Shown: positions 1 to 9,297, counted from the stretch's first letter. The stretch: 64,000 bases of DNA from Dehalococcoidia bacterium (GCA_012959765.1 DUCO01000040.1:124001-188000); one strand, 5' to 3'. The notes: a model not told the origin generated them from the sequence alone. Numbers and translations are program-made.

Positions 1-52
1 GGTAGGCGCGCGTTTGGTGAGCACTCGCTGTGCGAACTCTCGCGACCCCGCC

Positions 53-92
53 AGATCCCTCCACTGCGCTGCACTTCGGTCGGGAAATTAGG
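53..92 (+). repeat. Dispersed intergenic repeat, family A, copy 1
   Basis: Copy of a short element seen repeatedly in this window. It has a conserved left part (CGACCCCGCCAGATCCCTCC) and a right part (TTCGGTCGGGAAATTAGG) with a variable GC-rich middle that can fold back. It lies just beyond the 3' end of the minus-strand gene that follows. Other copies lie near 17.7, 35.3, 35.4, 41.1, 41.2 and 63.5 kb. Confidence 0.6.
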
Positions 93-119
93 TGTCGGCA
101 TTCTTGATCTGTAGATGCG

Positions 120-1190
120 TTAGCTGGCCCCAAGCTCCCGCAAGATAGCGGTGCCGCGCTTGATTGCACGGGCATCGAAGGTCGCTTTGTCGTCGAACAT
201 TCCGCCTGAAAGGTTGACCGAAACAAACGTATTTGAATGAGTTAGCTCACGTCGGAAGCGGCGTGCGAACTTGTTCGGCTGTGGTCTGTCGGTCGAGACG
301 AAGTATGCGTCGCCGATCCGCATAACCTGAATGCCCGACAGTTCATCGTTTCGAATATCAACTTCCACGTTTCGTCGCTGAGTCGTTTCGGCGGCACCGT
401 TGGCTGCCTGGGTTGCGAGTAGCAGTCCCATCGCGTGGACATCCTGTGGTGATCGTTCAGCGTGAGTTGGCTCGGGGTTGTTATCCCACCAGTCGTAGGG
501 GCGAATGTCATGAGACGGCGCCTGAGAAAACAGCGTGAGTCCTCCGCCGTTTTGCTCGATCGCCCAAGAAGCGTATCCGGGGTAGTCGGCTGTCCACATT
601 GTCGATTCGCCAAGAATTGTTGCCGGGCAGGCGAAGTTCAACACCCGAGCGATGCCCGATCCGTCGGCACGGTTTATAGCCATTACGAAAAGGGCTGCGT
701 TTCCGGGTCGACCCGGACCCTCGATGAACGTAGATACATCGGGCAGCAGAGTTCCTTTAGAACCCATCGAAGCTGGTTCCAGAGAACCCACGGCCATTCG
801 CGCGGCTCCGGCGATCTGCTCGGGGAGATAGGCGGCATAGCGGGCGTACTGTGGATCGTCACGCCATAACGGCGGGCTTGATGCGTTGCCAGTGGTGGTT
901 AGCCAGACTGAGTTCGCGTCGCCTCCGGAAGCAGCACCCGCGGCTGTTTTAATCGAACCGGAAATCCCGGTCGACAGTCCCCACACATCGAGGCTGACAA
1001 GGATCACACGAGTGCCGTTCGATTCGAGAACGATAACCCGTGCAAGCAGGTCGTCCAGCACGCCAGTCGATTCACGAGCGCCATGCTCGGGGCCATCGAT
1101 AACGAACCCGACTGGAGGGGTGATTACTGCCCTGCCGACTCCCGCCCGGAATAATCCGGGGTCGGTTTTGCCAGCCATTTCCAGAACCAT
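120..1190 (-). CDS. Neutral ceramidase-like hydrolase-fold protein lacking metal-binding His motifs
   Basis: A 356-residue protein beginning, after about 15 residues, with AGVGRAVITPPVG (residues 16-28), the typical opening of the neutral/alkaline non-lysosomal ceramidase N-terminal domain. The rest aligns by eye with the paralog at 60.6 kb: D-W after a hydrophobic strand, then a segment like LNFACPATILG. Where the paralog has THTHSGP and ACHPTIMG, this protein has TTTGNASS and ACPATILG, so the histidines expected to bind zinc are missing. There is no visible signal peptide. It may be catalytically dead or act on a different chemistry. The start could also be the ATG four codons later. It is transcribed away from the lactonase genes. 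Fold assignment is fairly sure, function is not. Confidence 0.7.
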   Translation of the reverse strand: MVLEMAGKTDPGLFRAGVGRAVITPPVGFVIDGPEHGARESTGVLDDLLARVIVLESNGTRVILVSLDVWGLSTGISGSIKTAAGAASGGDANSVWLTTTGNASSPPLWRDDPQYARYAAYLPEQIAGAARMAVGSLEPASMGSKGTLLPDVSTFIEGPGRPGNAALFVMAINRADGSGIARVLNFACPATILGESTMWTADYPGYASWAIEQNGGGLTLFSQAPSHDIRPYDWWDNNPEPTHAERSPQDVHAMGLLLATQAANGAAETTQRRNVEVDIRNDELSGIQVMRIGDAYFVSTDRPQPNKFARRFRRELTHSNTFVSVNLSGGMFDDKATFDARAIKRGTAILRELGAS

Positions 1191-1335
1191 TCAAACACCC
1201 ATCTCAAGTCGAATCGAAATACTAGATAACGATATTAGCTGTTGAATAGCGCCTATCGAGTGCCAATCTCGATTACGAGTGATAGTCTCCGCTCCATTCT
1301 CGATCGGTTGCATGGAACGCAGAGGTTGCTCGCAG

Positions 1336-2250
1336 ATGCCAGACTTTGAAATATTCGATGACGAGTTCCAGCAGATTCTGGGCCAGAACTCAGGCCCGGG
1401 CCTGAAGTTGCTGGCAGAAGGCCTGGCGTTTGCGGAAGGCGTTTGCTGGGTTCCGCGCCTTAACAAGGTGATCGTCAGCGACATTCCAAACGACCGGATA
1501 GTTAGCTGGAGTGAGTCGGAAGGCTTTGGCATCTACAGGGAGCCGTCAGGGCGTTCGAATGGGAACACCGTTGATCGAGAGGGTCGGGTTATTTCTTGCC
1601 TCACGAAGGGGCGTACGGTAGTTCGCGGAGAGGATGACGGCACGATGACCACACTCGCTGAATCCTACGGAGATGGCAAGCTGACATCGCCCAACGATGT
1701 TGCGGTGAAATCGGACGGATCGATCTGGTTTACCGATCCCGACTACGGTTTTCTCGATCCAACGGTCGGGCATGCCGACAGTCTCGAACAGGACCGAAAC
1801 AGGGTGTACCGGATCGACCCTGACACTCTCGAAGTAACCATGGTGAGTGAAGACTTCGACAAGCCAAACGGCATAACGTTCTCGCCCGACGAATCGGTGC
1901 TCTACGTCGGTGATACGGGTCGCACGCACGGCGAGTTCCGGGCGCACAATCTGATGGCTTTCGACGTTGCTGGCAAGACGCTGGAAAATCCGAGAGTTTT
2001 TGCCGAAGTAGACCCCGGTGTGCCAGATGGCTTCCGTGCCGATGTAGACGGCAATATCTGGGTTTCGGCGGGCGACGGAGTTCAAGTCTTCAACCCGAAC
2101 GGTGATTTGCTCGGTAAAATCCGCACGCCAGAAGTGGCAGCCAATCTTTCGTTTGGCATGTCAGACAACCAGACATTATTTATCGGAGCAACCAGTTCTA
2201 TCTGGAGCATCGAGCTAAATATCGCCGGCGCAACACGCCCCGCCGCCTAA
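1336..2250 (+). CDS. SMP-30/gluconolactonase/LRE family protein, copy 1
   Basis: Six-bladed beta-propeller lactonase of about 304 residues. Family landmarks are visible in order: FAEGVCWVP (the metal-binding Glu), a TSPNDVAVKSDGSIWFTDP block (Asn ligand), KPNGITFSPDE, and VPDGFRADVDGNIWVS (catalytic/metal Asp). The family hydrolyses sugar lactones such as gluconolactone to the aldonic acids. I chose the ATG at 1336 because the frame upstream lacks family similarity and AGAGG lies about ten bases before it; an in-frame ATG at 1312 is the alternative. It is followed after 40 bases by a paralog, so the two are probably co-transcribed. The real substrate is unknown. Confidence 0.88.
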   Translation: MPDFEIFDDEFQQILGQNSGPGLKLLAEGLAFAEGVCWVPRLNKVIVSDIPNDRIVSWSESEGFGIYREPSGRSNGNTVDREGRVISCLTKGRTVVRGEDDGTMTTLAESYGDGKLTSPNDVAVKSDGSIWFTDPDYGFLDPTVGHADSLEQDRNRVYRIDPDTLEVTMVSEDFDKPNGITFSPDESVLYVGDTGRTHGEFRAHNLMAFDVAGKTLENPRVFAEVDPGVPDGFRADVDGNIWVSAGDGVQVFNPNGDLLGKIRTPEVAANLSFGMSDNQTLFIGATSSIWSIELNIAGATRPAA

Positions 2251-2290
2251 TCGAATCTCTACAATCATCAAGAACAAAGCGAATCACTCT

Positions 2291-3250
2291 ATGACTGCTG
2301 AAAACAAGACATTTGCCAATCACCGCTCGGGAACTTCACCTGAGGATCTCCTTGAAGGGATCGAAGTAATCGACGATCGCTTCCTTGATCTCATCGATTC
2401 GGATGCCGAAATCTCGAAGCATTTCAGCGGGTGTGAGTGGGCCGAAGGTCCGGTCTACTTTCCTGAAGGCGACTATGTTCTGTGGTCGGACATCCCGAAT
2501 AACCGCATGTTGAAATTCAGCGCTGGCTCTGGCGATACAACAGTTTTCCGTGAGCCGTGCAGCAACACCAACGGGCATTTTCGAGATCAACAGGGGCGGC
2601 TGGTTTCTTGCGAGCACGCTGCCAACCGCATTTCTCGCACCGAGGCCGACGGCTCGATCGCAACCCTCGTCGACAATCTTGAAGGCAAGCGCCTCAACTC
2701 CCCTAACGACCTCGTCGTGAAATCTGATGGCACGGTCTGGTTCACCGATCCCCCTTATGGCATTCTTTCTGATCGAGAAGGCAACCAACGGGACTCAGAA
2801 CTCGACGGCAACTTCACATACCGGTTCGACCCTGAATCGAACGAACTAACGGTCGTCGACCGTGTTGGTGACCGCCCTAACGGTCTGGCGTTTTCGCCTG
2901 ACGAAAGGCTGTTCTACCTCGCCGATACTGGCGATCCTAAAGACATCACGGTCTTCGATGTTGGCGATGATGGCAAAACCCTGTCGAACCGCCGACTGTT
3001 CGCCGAGGTCCGCCCCGGTGCTTCTGACGGCTTCCGGGTCGACGAACAGGGCAATATCTGGACCAGCGCACTCGACGGCGTGCAGTGCTACTCGTCGGAC
3101 GGCACGCTGCTCGGAAAGATCCTCATCCCCGAGCAGGCAACAGCGAACCTCGTGTTTGGCGATAAGGACGGCAAGCGGATTTACATCTGTGGCGACACCT
3201 CGCTCTACTCGGTTCGGGTCAAAGTCGCCGGCGCCGCACGTTACTGGTAA
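2291..3250 (+). CDS. SMP-30/gluconolactonase/LRE family protein, copy 2
   Basis: A 319-residue paralog of the preceding gene with the same propeller landmarks: CEWAEGPVYFPEGD, a LNSPNDLVVKSDGTVWFTDP block, RPNGLAFSPDE and ASDGFRVDEQGNIWTS, giving the Glu/Asn/Asp metal site. It carries about 30 extra N-terminal residues compared with copy 1 and no export signal, so it is probably cytoplasmic. Two lactonases immediately upstream of a pentose phosphate operon that has gnd but no zwf suggest they supply aldonic acids from non-phosphorylated sugars; that link is inference. Confidence 0.88.
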   Translation: MTAENKTFANHRSGTSPEDLLEGIEVIDDRFLDLIDSDAEISKHFSGCEWAEGPVYFPEGDYVLWSDIPNNRMLKFSAGSGDTTVFREPCSNTNGHFRDQQGRLVSCEHAANRISRTEADGSIATLVDNLEGKRLNSPNDLVVKSDGTVWFTDPPYGILSDREGNQRDSELDGNFTYRFDPESNELTVVDRVGDRPNGLAFSPDERLFYLADTGDPKDITVFDVGDDGKTLSNRRLFAEVRPGASDGFRVDEQGNIWTSALDGVQCYSSDGTLLGKILIPEQATANLVFGDKDGKRIYICGDTSLYSVRVKVAGAARYW

Positions 3251-3277
3251 TCGTCGTAAGTATTGAAAGACTCGGAG

Positions 3278-3312
3278 TTCTCGGTGGCTAAATCACAGAT
3301 TTACACCGAGAA
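3278..3312. other. Long hairpin between lactonase and rpiB
   Basis: Arms TTCTCGGTG and CACCGAGAA enclose a second stem TAAATC/GATTTA with a 3-base loop and a 2-base bulge, giving about 15 paired bases. It is not followed by a strong T-run. It may be an attenuator, an RNA-processing site or a weak terminator separating the lactonase pair from the sugar-phosphate operon. Confidence 0.5.
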
Positions 3313-3357
3313 TGTTTATACCGAAATTTCGTGAGTATCTGAACAGGCTGGCTTGAA

Positions 3358-3822
3358 ATGAAAGTGGCAATCGGCGCCGACCACGGCGGCTACGACCTAA
3401 AAACCGACTTAATGAAAGTGCTCGTGAGTCTTGGACACGAGGTTGTCGATAAGGGTGCGCACACGTTTGACGCTGAAGACGACTTCCCTGACTTCGCAGC
3501 TCCGGTAGCCGAGGCAGTGCAGTCGGGCGAAACCGAGCGCGGCATAGTTATCTGCGGAAGTGGTGTTGGTGCAACGATCGCAGCAAACAAGTACTCCGGC
3601 GTTCGAGCCGGTCTTTGCCACGATACATATTCGGCAGGACAGGGAGTTCAGCACGACGATATGAACGTTTTATGTTTGGGCGCCCGCGTGGTTGGCGCGG
3701 CGCTCGCGGAAGCACTCGTGGTGTCGTTCATGGCTGCGACTCTGGAAGCGAATGAACCCCGCTTCCTACGCCGACTGGAAAAAGTCACCGCAATCGAAAA
3801 AGACCAAATTTCGCGAAGCTAG
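3358..3822 (+). CDS. rpiB: Ribose-5-phosphate isomerase B (RpiB/LacA/LacB family)
   Basis: Interconverts ribose 5-phosphate and ribulose 5-phosphate in the cytoplasm. The 154-residue length is normal. GADHGGYDLK (residues 6-15) is the family's N-terminal phosphate/substrate motif, Cys66 in ICGSGVG is the catalytic base position, and CHDTYSA (His88) with HDDMNVLCLGARV complete the signature. It opens a run of plus-strand genes (tal, pgi, DUF2090, HAD, gnd) with short gaps, consistent with one operon for the non-oxidative pentose phosphate pathway. The start ATG is the first codon of the conserved strand, so the N-terminus is secure. Confidence 0.95.
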   Translation: MKVAIGADHGGYDLKTDLMKVLVSLGHEVVDKGAHTFDAEDDFPDFAAPVAEAVQSGETERGIVICGSGVGATIAANKYSGVRAGLCHDTYSAGQGVQHDDMNVLCLGARVVGAALAEALVVSFMAATLEANEPRFLRRLEKVTAIEKDQISRS

Positions 3823-3858
3823 CTTCGATTTTTATTAGCTGTCCTCAGCAGGAACTAC

Positions 3859-4962
3859 ATGAACAACATTCAGAAAGCTTTAGAAAACGGCCAGTCGATC
3901 TGGCTCGACTCGATTAGTCGGGACATGCTGCGATCAGGCGAACTTCAGAAGTTTATTGATCTTGGTGTGACCGGCGTAACGTCGAACCCGTCGATCTTCG
4001 ACAAGGCTGTTGCCGAGAGTGATATCTATGACGAGTCACTGCTCGAGTACGCCAAGGACGGTGCCGACCGCGAAGCGATATTCGAGCGCCTGGCTGTTGA
4101 TGACATTCGAGACGCCGCCGATGTGCTTCGCCCGGTGTACGACAACGCCAGCATGCGAGACGGCTACGTGTCGATCGAGGTTTCGCCAACTCTTGCGAAC
4201 GATACCGAGGGCACGATTACCGAGGCTCGGCGACTGTGGGCTGCGATTGATCGACCAAACGTGATGATCAAGGTTCCCGGTACTCCAGCAGGGGTGCCCG
4301 CAATCAAGACGCTCATCTCGAAAGGCATCAACGTGAACGTCACGCTGCTCTTCGCGCTCAGTGCATATGAAGCAGCGGCCAACGCATATATAGAAGGCTT
4401 ATCCGAGTTTGCGCAAAACGCCCGAGGCATCCCGGCGGCTGTGGCGTCGGTCGCATCGTTCTTTGTTAGCAGGGTCGACACGTCTGTCGACAATGCCCTG
4501 CCTGAATGCCACGAGCTTCGAGGCAAGATCGGCACAGCGAATGCAAAGGTCGCTTACGCCAAGTTCAACAAACTGTTTGACCGCAAGCTCGGTGGTGGCG
4601 GATCGTTCTTCCCGCTTCACACGACCGGAGCGCAGGTGCAACGGCCGCTGTGGGCATCGACCGGGGTGAAGAACCCCGACTACCCGGACACGTTGTATGT
4701 CGATGGGCTGATGGGTCCGGACACCGTGAACACCGTGCCTGAGGCAACGCTGAGCGCTTACAGCGATCACGGAACGCCGGGCACAGAGTTGCTTGGGGGT
4801 CTGGATGAAGCTCGTTCGCAGCTAACCGCACTTGCCGAAGCCGGTGTTTCTCTCGATGCGATTACGGACGATCTTCTTGAGGCGGGTGTTAACACATTTG
4901 CCGATTCGTACGAATCACTGCTTGAACGGATCGACTCGAAGTTGAAAGTCCTGAGCACGTAA
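3859..4962 (+). CDS. tal: Transaldolase
   Basis: Transfers a dihydroxyacetone unit between sugar phosphates through a Schiff-base lysine. The 367-residue length matches the long bacterial class found next to or fused with phosphoglucose isomerase. WLDSISR holds Asp17, TSNPSIF (41-47) is a family signature, and Lys138 in MIKVPGTPAG is the Schiff-base residue. The C-terminal part has DGLMGPDTVNTVPEATL, typical of the Tal-PgI class. It lies 36 bases after rpiB and 49 bases before pgi, in the same operon. Confidence 0.95.
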   Translation: MNNIQKALENGQSIWLDSISRDMLRSGELQKFIDLGVTGVTSNPSIFDKAVAESDIYDESLLEYAKDGADREAIFERLAVDDIRDAADVLRPVYDNASMRDGYVSIEVSPTLANDTEGTITEARRLWAAIDRPNVMIKVPGTPAGVPAIKTLISKGINVNVTLLFALSAYEAAANAYIEGLSEFAQNARGIPAAVASVASFFVSRVDTSVDNALPECHELRGKIGTANAKVAYAKFNKLFDRKLGGGGSFFPLHTTGAQVQRPLWASTGVKNPDYPDTLYVDGLMGPDTVNTVPEATLSAYSDHGTPGTELLGGLDEARSQLTALAEAGVSLDAITDDLLEAGVNTFADSYESLLERIDSKLKVLST

Positions 4963-5011
4963 TTAAGTAACGAAATCCAGCAAGCAATCGGAACCCTGGA
5001 GAAGCGCAACA

Positions 5012-6625
5012 TTGGCCAATCAACCCGACACGGTGACTGATTTGTTGCAGCGACTTGTGGACGATTCGTTTGCGTCACGTCTGTGGCGGCGAGACTCGAC
5101 GCTCTGGCCCGATCCATCGCCCGGTGGCGATCCGGCTGAACGCACGCTCGGCTGGCTTGACCTGCCGATGCGATTGTCGAGGCTTGGTGAGCAGTTTGGG
5201 GGACTCTACAGCCAGCTACTTGCCGACGGCTTCACCGATGTGGTGGTGCTGGGTATGGGTGGCAGCAGCATGACTCCGCTAACGATTAACGGGCTTTTTG
5301 CGGGGGATCCGGATAATCCTTCCGAAATCCGCCTCCACGCAATGGACACGGTAAACCCAACTATGGTTCGGGACATTACCAACAGTCTCGATCTCGATAC
5401 GACACTGTTTTTCGTGTCGAGCAAGTCGGGGACGACTATAGAGCCGCTGAGTCTTGAGGCACACTTTCGGGCGGCGATGTCGAGCGGGGCCGGACAGTCG
5501 GCCAATCCTCGAAATTTCATAGCCCTTACCGATCCAGGTACGCTGCTTTCCGAACGGGCGCGGACTGGCGAATTCGGAACGTGGGTATCGACGCCTGAGG
5601 ATGTTGGCGGAAGGTTTTCGGCGCTGAGTGCGTTCGGCATGATGCCCGCTGCTGCGACCGGGATAAATATCCGGACTTTCGCAGATTCTGCCGCTCGTAT
5701 GGCGCAAAGCTGCCAATCTGATGCTCCCGCGAATCCGGGATTACTTCTTGGAGCGTTTCTTGCTGCTAACGCGCTTGGTGAGAGAGACAAGGTGACGCTG
5801 GTTACTGGTTCTGAGTATTCGGCTTTGGGCATGTGGGTCGACCAGTTGCTTGCTGAATCGACGGGTAAGGACGGAAGGGGTCTTATTCCGATTACTGGAG
5901 AGCCCTGGTTGGATATCGAAGACTATGGATCTGATCGTCAATTCGTGGTGCACTACCACCGAAACGATGATGTCGAATTGAATGATTTCGTTACGAAGAT
6001 TCAAGAAGCTGGCTTCCCCACGATGCTGATCCAGCCGGAAGGTCGTGACAAACACGAAATAGCTGGTGAGTTCTTCAGATGGCAATTCGCCACTGCAGCC
6101 GCTTCGAGCCTTATGGGCATCTACCCGTTCGACCAGCCGGATGTCGAAGCTGCCAAGGTGAAATCCAGAGAGCTGTTAACGAACGTAACTTCAGATCTGC
6201 AGACTCACGATCTAACGGAATCGTTGGAGACCATTACTGAATCTCAACCTTCTCGTTACGTGGCGGTAATCGCTTTTCTCCCAGAATCATCTGAATTAAC
6301 AGAAGCCTTTTCAAAGTTGCGAAGAGCGATCTCTGTAAAGACAGGAATGGCAACTACTTTCGGATACGGACCTCGGTATCTTCACTCGACGGGGCAGCTC
6401 TACAAAGGGGGGGCACAGAACGCTTTGGTTCTGGGATTCGTATCAGGGAAACACGATGATCTTCCGGTGCCGGGTAAAGGCTATTCATTTGGTCAACTGA
6501 CCGCAGCCCAGGCCGGCGGTGATTTTATGGTTATGGCAGAAGCCGGACAAACGGTGTTCCCAATCGAACTCGGAGACGACCTGGTCGGAGAACTCGCAGC
6601 CGCCACGCAGGAACTAATCGGATAG
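5012..6625 (+). CDS. pgi: Glucose-6-phosphate isomerase
   Basis: Interconverts glucose 6-phosphate and fructose 6-phosphate. The 537-residue protein has two SIS sugar-phosphate domains: GMGGSS at 81-86 and SSKSGTTIEPLS from about 136 bind the phosphate. The sequence resembles the isomerase half of bifunctional Tal-Pgi proteins more than the classic E. coli Pgi. The start is a TTG preceded by GGAG eight to ten bases upstream; the next in-frame ATG is far inside conserved sequence. Its place directly after tal supports the assignment. Confidence 0.92.
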   Translation: MANQPDTVTDLLQRLVDDSFASRLWRRDSTLWPDPSPGGDPAERTLGWLDLPMRLSRLGEQFGGLYSQLLADGFTDVVVLGMGGSSMTPLTINGLFAGDPDNPSEIRLHAMDTVNPTMVRDITNSLDLDTTLFFVSSKSGTTIEPLSLEAHFRAAMSSGAGQSANPRNFIALTDPGTLLSERARTGEFGTWVSTPEDVGGRFSALSAFGMMPAAATGINIRTFADSAARMAQSCQSDAPANPGLLLGAFLAANALGERDKVTLVTGSEYSALGMWVDQLLAESTGKDGRGLIPITGEPWLDIEDYGSDRQFVVHYHRNDDVELNDFVTKIQEAGFPTMLIQPEGRDKHEIAGEFFRWQFATAAASSLMGIYPFDQPDVEAAKVKSRELLTNVTSDLQTHDLTESLETITESQPSRYVAVIAFLPESSELTEAFSKLRRAISVKTGMATTFGYGPRYLHSTGQLYKGGAQNALVLGFVSGKHDDLPVPGKGYSFGQLTAAQAGGDFMVMAEAGQTVFPIELGDDLVGELAAATQELIG

Positions 6626-6651
6626 AACGGCCACCAGCTGGAGACCTTCAT

Positions 6652-7554
6652 ATGACTAGCCCGGCAAACTACACAAATCCAATCTTCTTTATCGCACTCG
6701 ATGATCGGGTCGACATTTGCGCTGACGTACTCGCTATTACCGGGGTGCCAACCGCGGCTGATCGTGAGCAAGCGGCGAATCTCAAACGTGTTGTATTCGA
6801 CGGCATGACAACCGCTATCGAAAACGGTCTTGCAAAGTCGAATATAGCGCTCTGGGCCGACAGCGATCTTGGCGAGTCTGTATTGCTACGTGCCAAGGCA
6901 ATGTCGATGACTACCGCTTCTTCGCCCGGCAGCGGTGCTCACTCTCTCGGCAAACTGAACGTCGATTACACCGGTGTTCAAATGACGTACAACCCGGATG
7001 GTTCCGAAGAAGGCCGCGAGGAGCTTCTGGATCGTTTGAAAATTGTTTCCGACAAGGCCAGAGTCGAACGCATTCCGCTGCTGATCGAGCTGGACTGTAT
7101 CCCGACCACAACTCAGACCGAAATGTACGAAAGCACGTCGGATGCTCGGGCGATGTTGCTTCTCACGGCTATTCAACAGCTTCAGGATGCTGGAGTCGCC
7201 CCGGCGATCTGGGCATTTGAACCGGCTGAAGATGATGTGTCCACCGCGGCCGTAGTCGCGCAGGCACGCCTCGACGACAGTTACACCAAAGTGCTGTTGG
7301 TCATTTCCGGGGAACTTGCTGCCGGTCAGGTTGGTGCAGGCCTAAAGACAGAGGAATCCCGAGTCGTTCGCCTCTCAGCCCTCACCCACGTAATCGATGG
7401 TGTGCTCGTCGGTCCCGGAGCTTACTACCGTCATCTGGTTCAACTCAACGAAGGCATTGTTGAGCGGGATGAAGCGGTTTCGACCATTGCATCTCATTTC
7501 GAGGAAATCAGCGAGATTTTCGAGAAGTCTCGTACTGCCTCCGAGGTTCGATAG
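6652..7554 (+). CDS. DUF2090 (IolC C-terminal-like) aldolase-fold protein
   Basis: A 300-residue protein resembling the C-terminal TIM-barrel domain (DUF2090) found in some IolC proteins, related to the DKGP/LacD aldolase fold. Matching segments are IALWADSDLGESVLLRAKA, then VQMTYNPDGSEEGREELLDR, a short strand IPLLIELDCIP, and LQDAGVAPAIWAFEP, which correspond to the family's active-site strands. The IolC kinase half is absent. Its position between pgi and a HAD phosphatase suggests aldol cleavage or isomerisation of a sugar phosphate, but the substrate cannot be read from sequence. Family call fairly good, reaction unknown. Confidence 0.65.
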   Translation: MTSPANYTNPIFFIALDDRVDICADVLAITGVPTAADREQAANLKRVVFDGMTTAIENGLAKSNIALWADSDLGESVLLRAKAMSMTTASSPGSGAHSLGKLNVDYTGVQMTYNPDGSEEGREELLDRLKIVSDKARVERIPLLIELDCIPTTTQTEMYESTSDARAMLLLTAIQQLQDAGVAPAIWAFEPAEDDVSTAAVVAQARLDDSYTKVLLVISGELAAGQVGAGLKTEESRVVRLSALTHVIDGVLVGPGAYYRHLVQLNEGIVERDEAVSTIASHFEEISEIFEKSRTASEVR

Positions 7555-7563
7555 CACTCGACA

Positions 7564-8319
7564 ATGCCGGATAAGACCGCAGCCAACAGCCGGATTAGCG
7601 CGTTCATTTTCGACCTCGACGGGACGCTTGTTGAAACTGAACGACTGAAGGCTCGCTCTTACGCGAATGTCGTTGGTGGGCTTACTGGAGCGAACTCCCC
7701 AGATCACCGTGCCATCGAACTCTACGAACGCATCGTCGGCTCCACTGATGAGATGGTCTGCCGCCAGATGATCGACGAGTTCGGTATCGCCGAAGCACTC
7801 GAGCCCGTTGATGGCGAACTGTGGAAGCATCTACACCAGATTCGGATGGACGAGTATCGGGAAAACGACGGACTGCCCGAGCGCCTGATGGCTAACGTCT
7901 ACCAGCACAACATCGATCTGTTGCGAGGACAAAAAGCGATAGGCAGAACAGTTTCGGTCGCCACTTCGTCTTTCAGCGACGAATCCAAGCGAGTGCTCGA
8001 TGTTCTTGGGTTACGTGTTTTGCTTGACGATATTGTGGGTCGTGAATTCGTCAAAAATCCAAAGCCCGATCCAGAGATATATCTGCTTGCCATGGCACGA
8101 CTCGGTGTGGAGCCAGAACGGGTCATCATCATCGAAGATTCGCCCATCGGCACACAGGCTGCGATAGCTTCGGGAGCAGCGTGGATATGCGTTAGCACCC
8201 CGTTTTCACGGGTGGCAGTTGAGACAACTTCGTCGCTCGATCCGCAGTGGGTGGTGCACGATCCAGCTAAACTCAGTGAAACTGTTAAGCGCAGAATCGA
8301 ATTTATAGATCAGAACTGA
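7564..8319 (+). CDS. HAD-superfamily sugar phosphatase/phosphoglucomutase-like
   Basis: A 251-residue cytoplasmic HAD hydrolase of the beta-phosphoglucomutase/CbbY subfamily. Motif I is DLDGT (17-21, nucleophile Asp17 and acid Asp19), motif II is the ATSS segment near 133-136, motif III Lys is in KNPKPDP (164-170), and motif IV is IIEDSPIG (189-196). The helical cap between motifs I and II is of normal size. It starts nine bases after the preceding stop and is part of the sugar-phosphate operon, so a sugar phosphate substrate is likely. Phosphatase and mutase cannot be separated by eye. Confidence 0.88.
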   Translation: MPDKTAANSRISAFIFDLDGTLVETERLKARSYANVVGGLTGANSPDHRAIELYERIVGSTDEMVCRQMIDEFGIAEALEPVDGELWKHLHQIRMDEYRENDGLPERLMANVYQHNIDLLRGQKAIGRTVSVATSSFSDESKRVLDVLGLRVLLDDIVGREFVKNPKPDPEIYLLAMARLGVEPERVIIIEDSPIGTQAAIASGAAWICVSTPFSRVAVETTSSLDPQWVVHDPAKLSETVKRRIEFIDQN

Positions 8320-8374
8320 TCGGCCACACACACTTCAAGCGGGTCGATCGCAGTGTTGTGGAGCATTTGCCAAT

Positions 8375-9286
8375 ATGAAACTCGGAATGGTTGGCCTGGG
8401 CCGCATGGGCGGCAACATGACGGAACGACTGCTGAACGATGGACACGAAGTGGTCGTGTTTGACCCTGACTCTTCGGCGGTGGCTTCATTAGCCGACAAG
8501 GGAGCTTCGGCTGCCGGTTCACTTGCTGACGTTGTCGCCCAACTTGAAACGCCTCGCACCGTTTGGGTGATGGTGCCTTCGGGCGATATCACCGAGCAAT
8601 CAGTGAACGATCTGGTCGAGTTGCTCGATGCCGGCGACACGCTCATCGACGGCGGCAACTCGAACTACAAAGAGTCGCAGCGCCGCGCCGAGCATGCGGC
8701 GGTAAGCAATATCGATTTCTTGGATTCGGGTACCAGCGGTGGTGTGTGGGGACTCGCCAATGGCTACTGCCTGACTGTGGGCGGGAGCCGCGAAGCCTAC
8801 GACCGCAACCGACCGATTTTCAAGACGCTTGCTCCGGACGATTCGAATGGCAATCTGTATGTCGGTCCAAGTGGCTCTGGTCACTACACAAAAATGATCC
8901 ACAATGGCATCGAGTACGGACTTATGCAGGCGTACGCCGAAGGCTTCGAACTTCTGGCAGCCAAAGAAGATTTCAATCTGGATCTGGGGGCAATTGCCGA
9001 GAACTGGACCCGCGGCAGCGTGATTCGTTCATGGCTACTCGATCTAACGGTCGATGAACTAGAAAAAGACCCGGGGCTCGAAGAACTCAGCTCGTATGTT
9101 GATGACTCTGGTGAAGGTCGTTGGACAGTCGATGCATCGGTCGAGCTGGCCGTTCCCGCCCCGGTCATTACGGCTGCGCTGCAAATGCGATTCCGGTCGA
9201 GGCAAGATAATCCGCTAGGCGGTAAAATGCTGGCAGCAATGCGGAACGGATTTGGTGGCCACGCTGTGAAGAAGGCTTCCGAATAG
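8375..9286 (+). CDS. gnd: 6-phosphogluconate dehydrogenase, short (YqeC-like) form
   Basis: Oxidative decarboxylation of 6-phosphogluconate to ribulose 5-phosphate. At 303 residues it belongs to the short class rather than the ~470-residue E. coli type. GLGRMGGN (8-15) is the nucleotide-binding turn, DSGTSGGVWGL (117-127) the substrate loop, and GHYTKMIHNGIEYG (169-182, catalytic Lys173) the signature. No zwf or pgl lies nearby, so 6-phosphogluconate would have to come from gluconate via a kinase (candidate at 11.4 kb) or from genes elsewhere. Cofactor (NAD or NADP) is not certain from the sequence. Confidence 0.92.
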   Translation: MKLGMVGLGRMGGNMTERLLNDGHEVVVFDPDSSAVASLADKGASAAGSLADVVAQLETPRTVWVMVPSGDITEQSVNDLVELLDAGDTLIDGGNSNYKESQRRAEHAAVSNIDFLDSGTSGGVWGLANGYCLTVGGSREAYDRNRPIFKTLAPDDSNGNLYVGPSGSGHYTKMIHNGIEYGLMQAYAEGFELLAAKEDFNLDLGAIAENWTRGSVIRSWLLDLTVDELEKDPGLEELSSYVDDSGEGRWTVDASVELAVPAPVITAALQMRFRSRQDNPLGGKMLAAMRNGFGGHAVKKASE

Positions 9287-9297
9287 AGAGAACCTAT

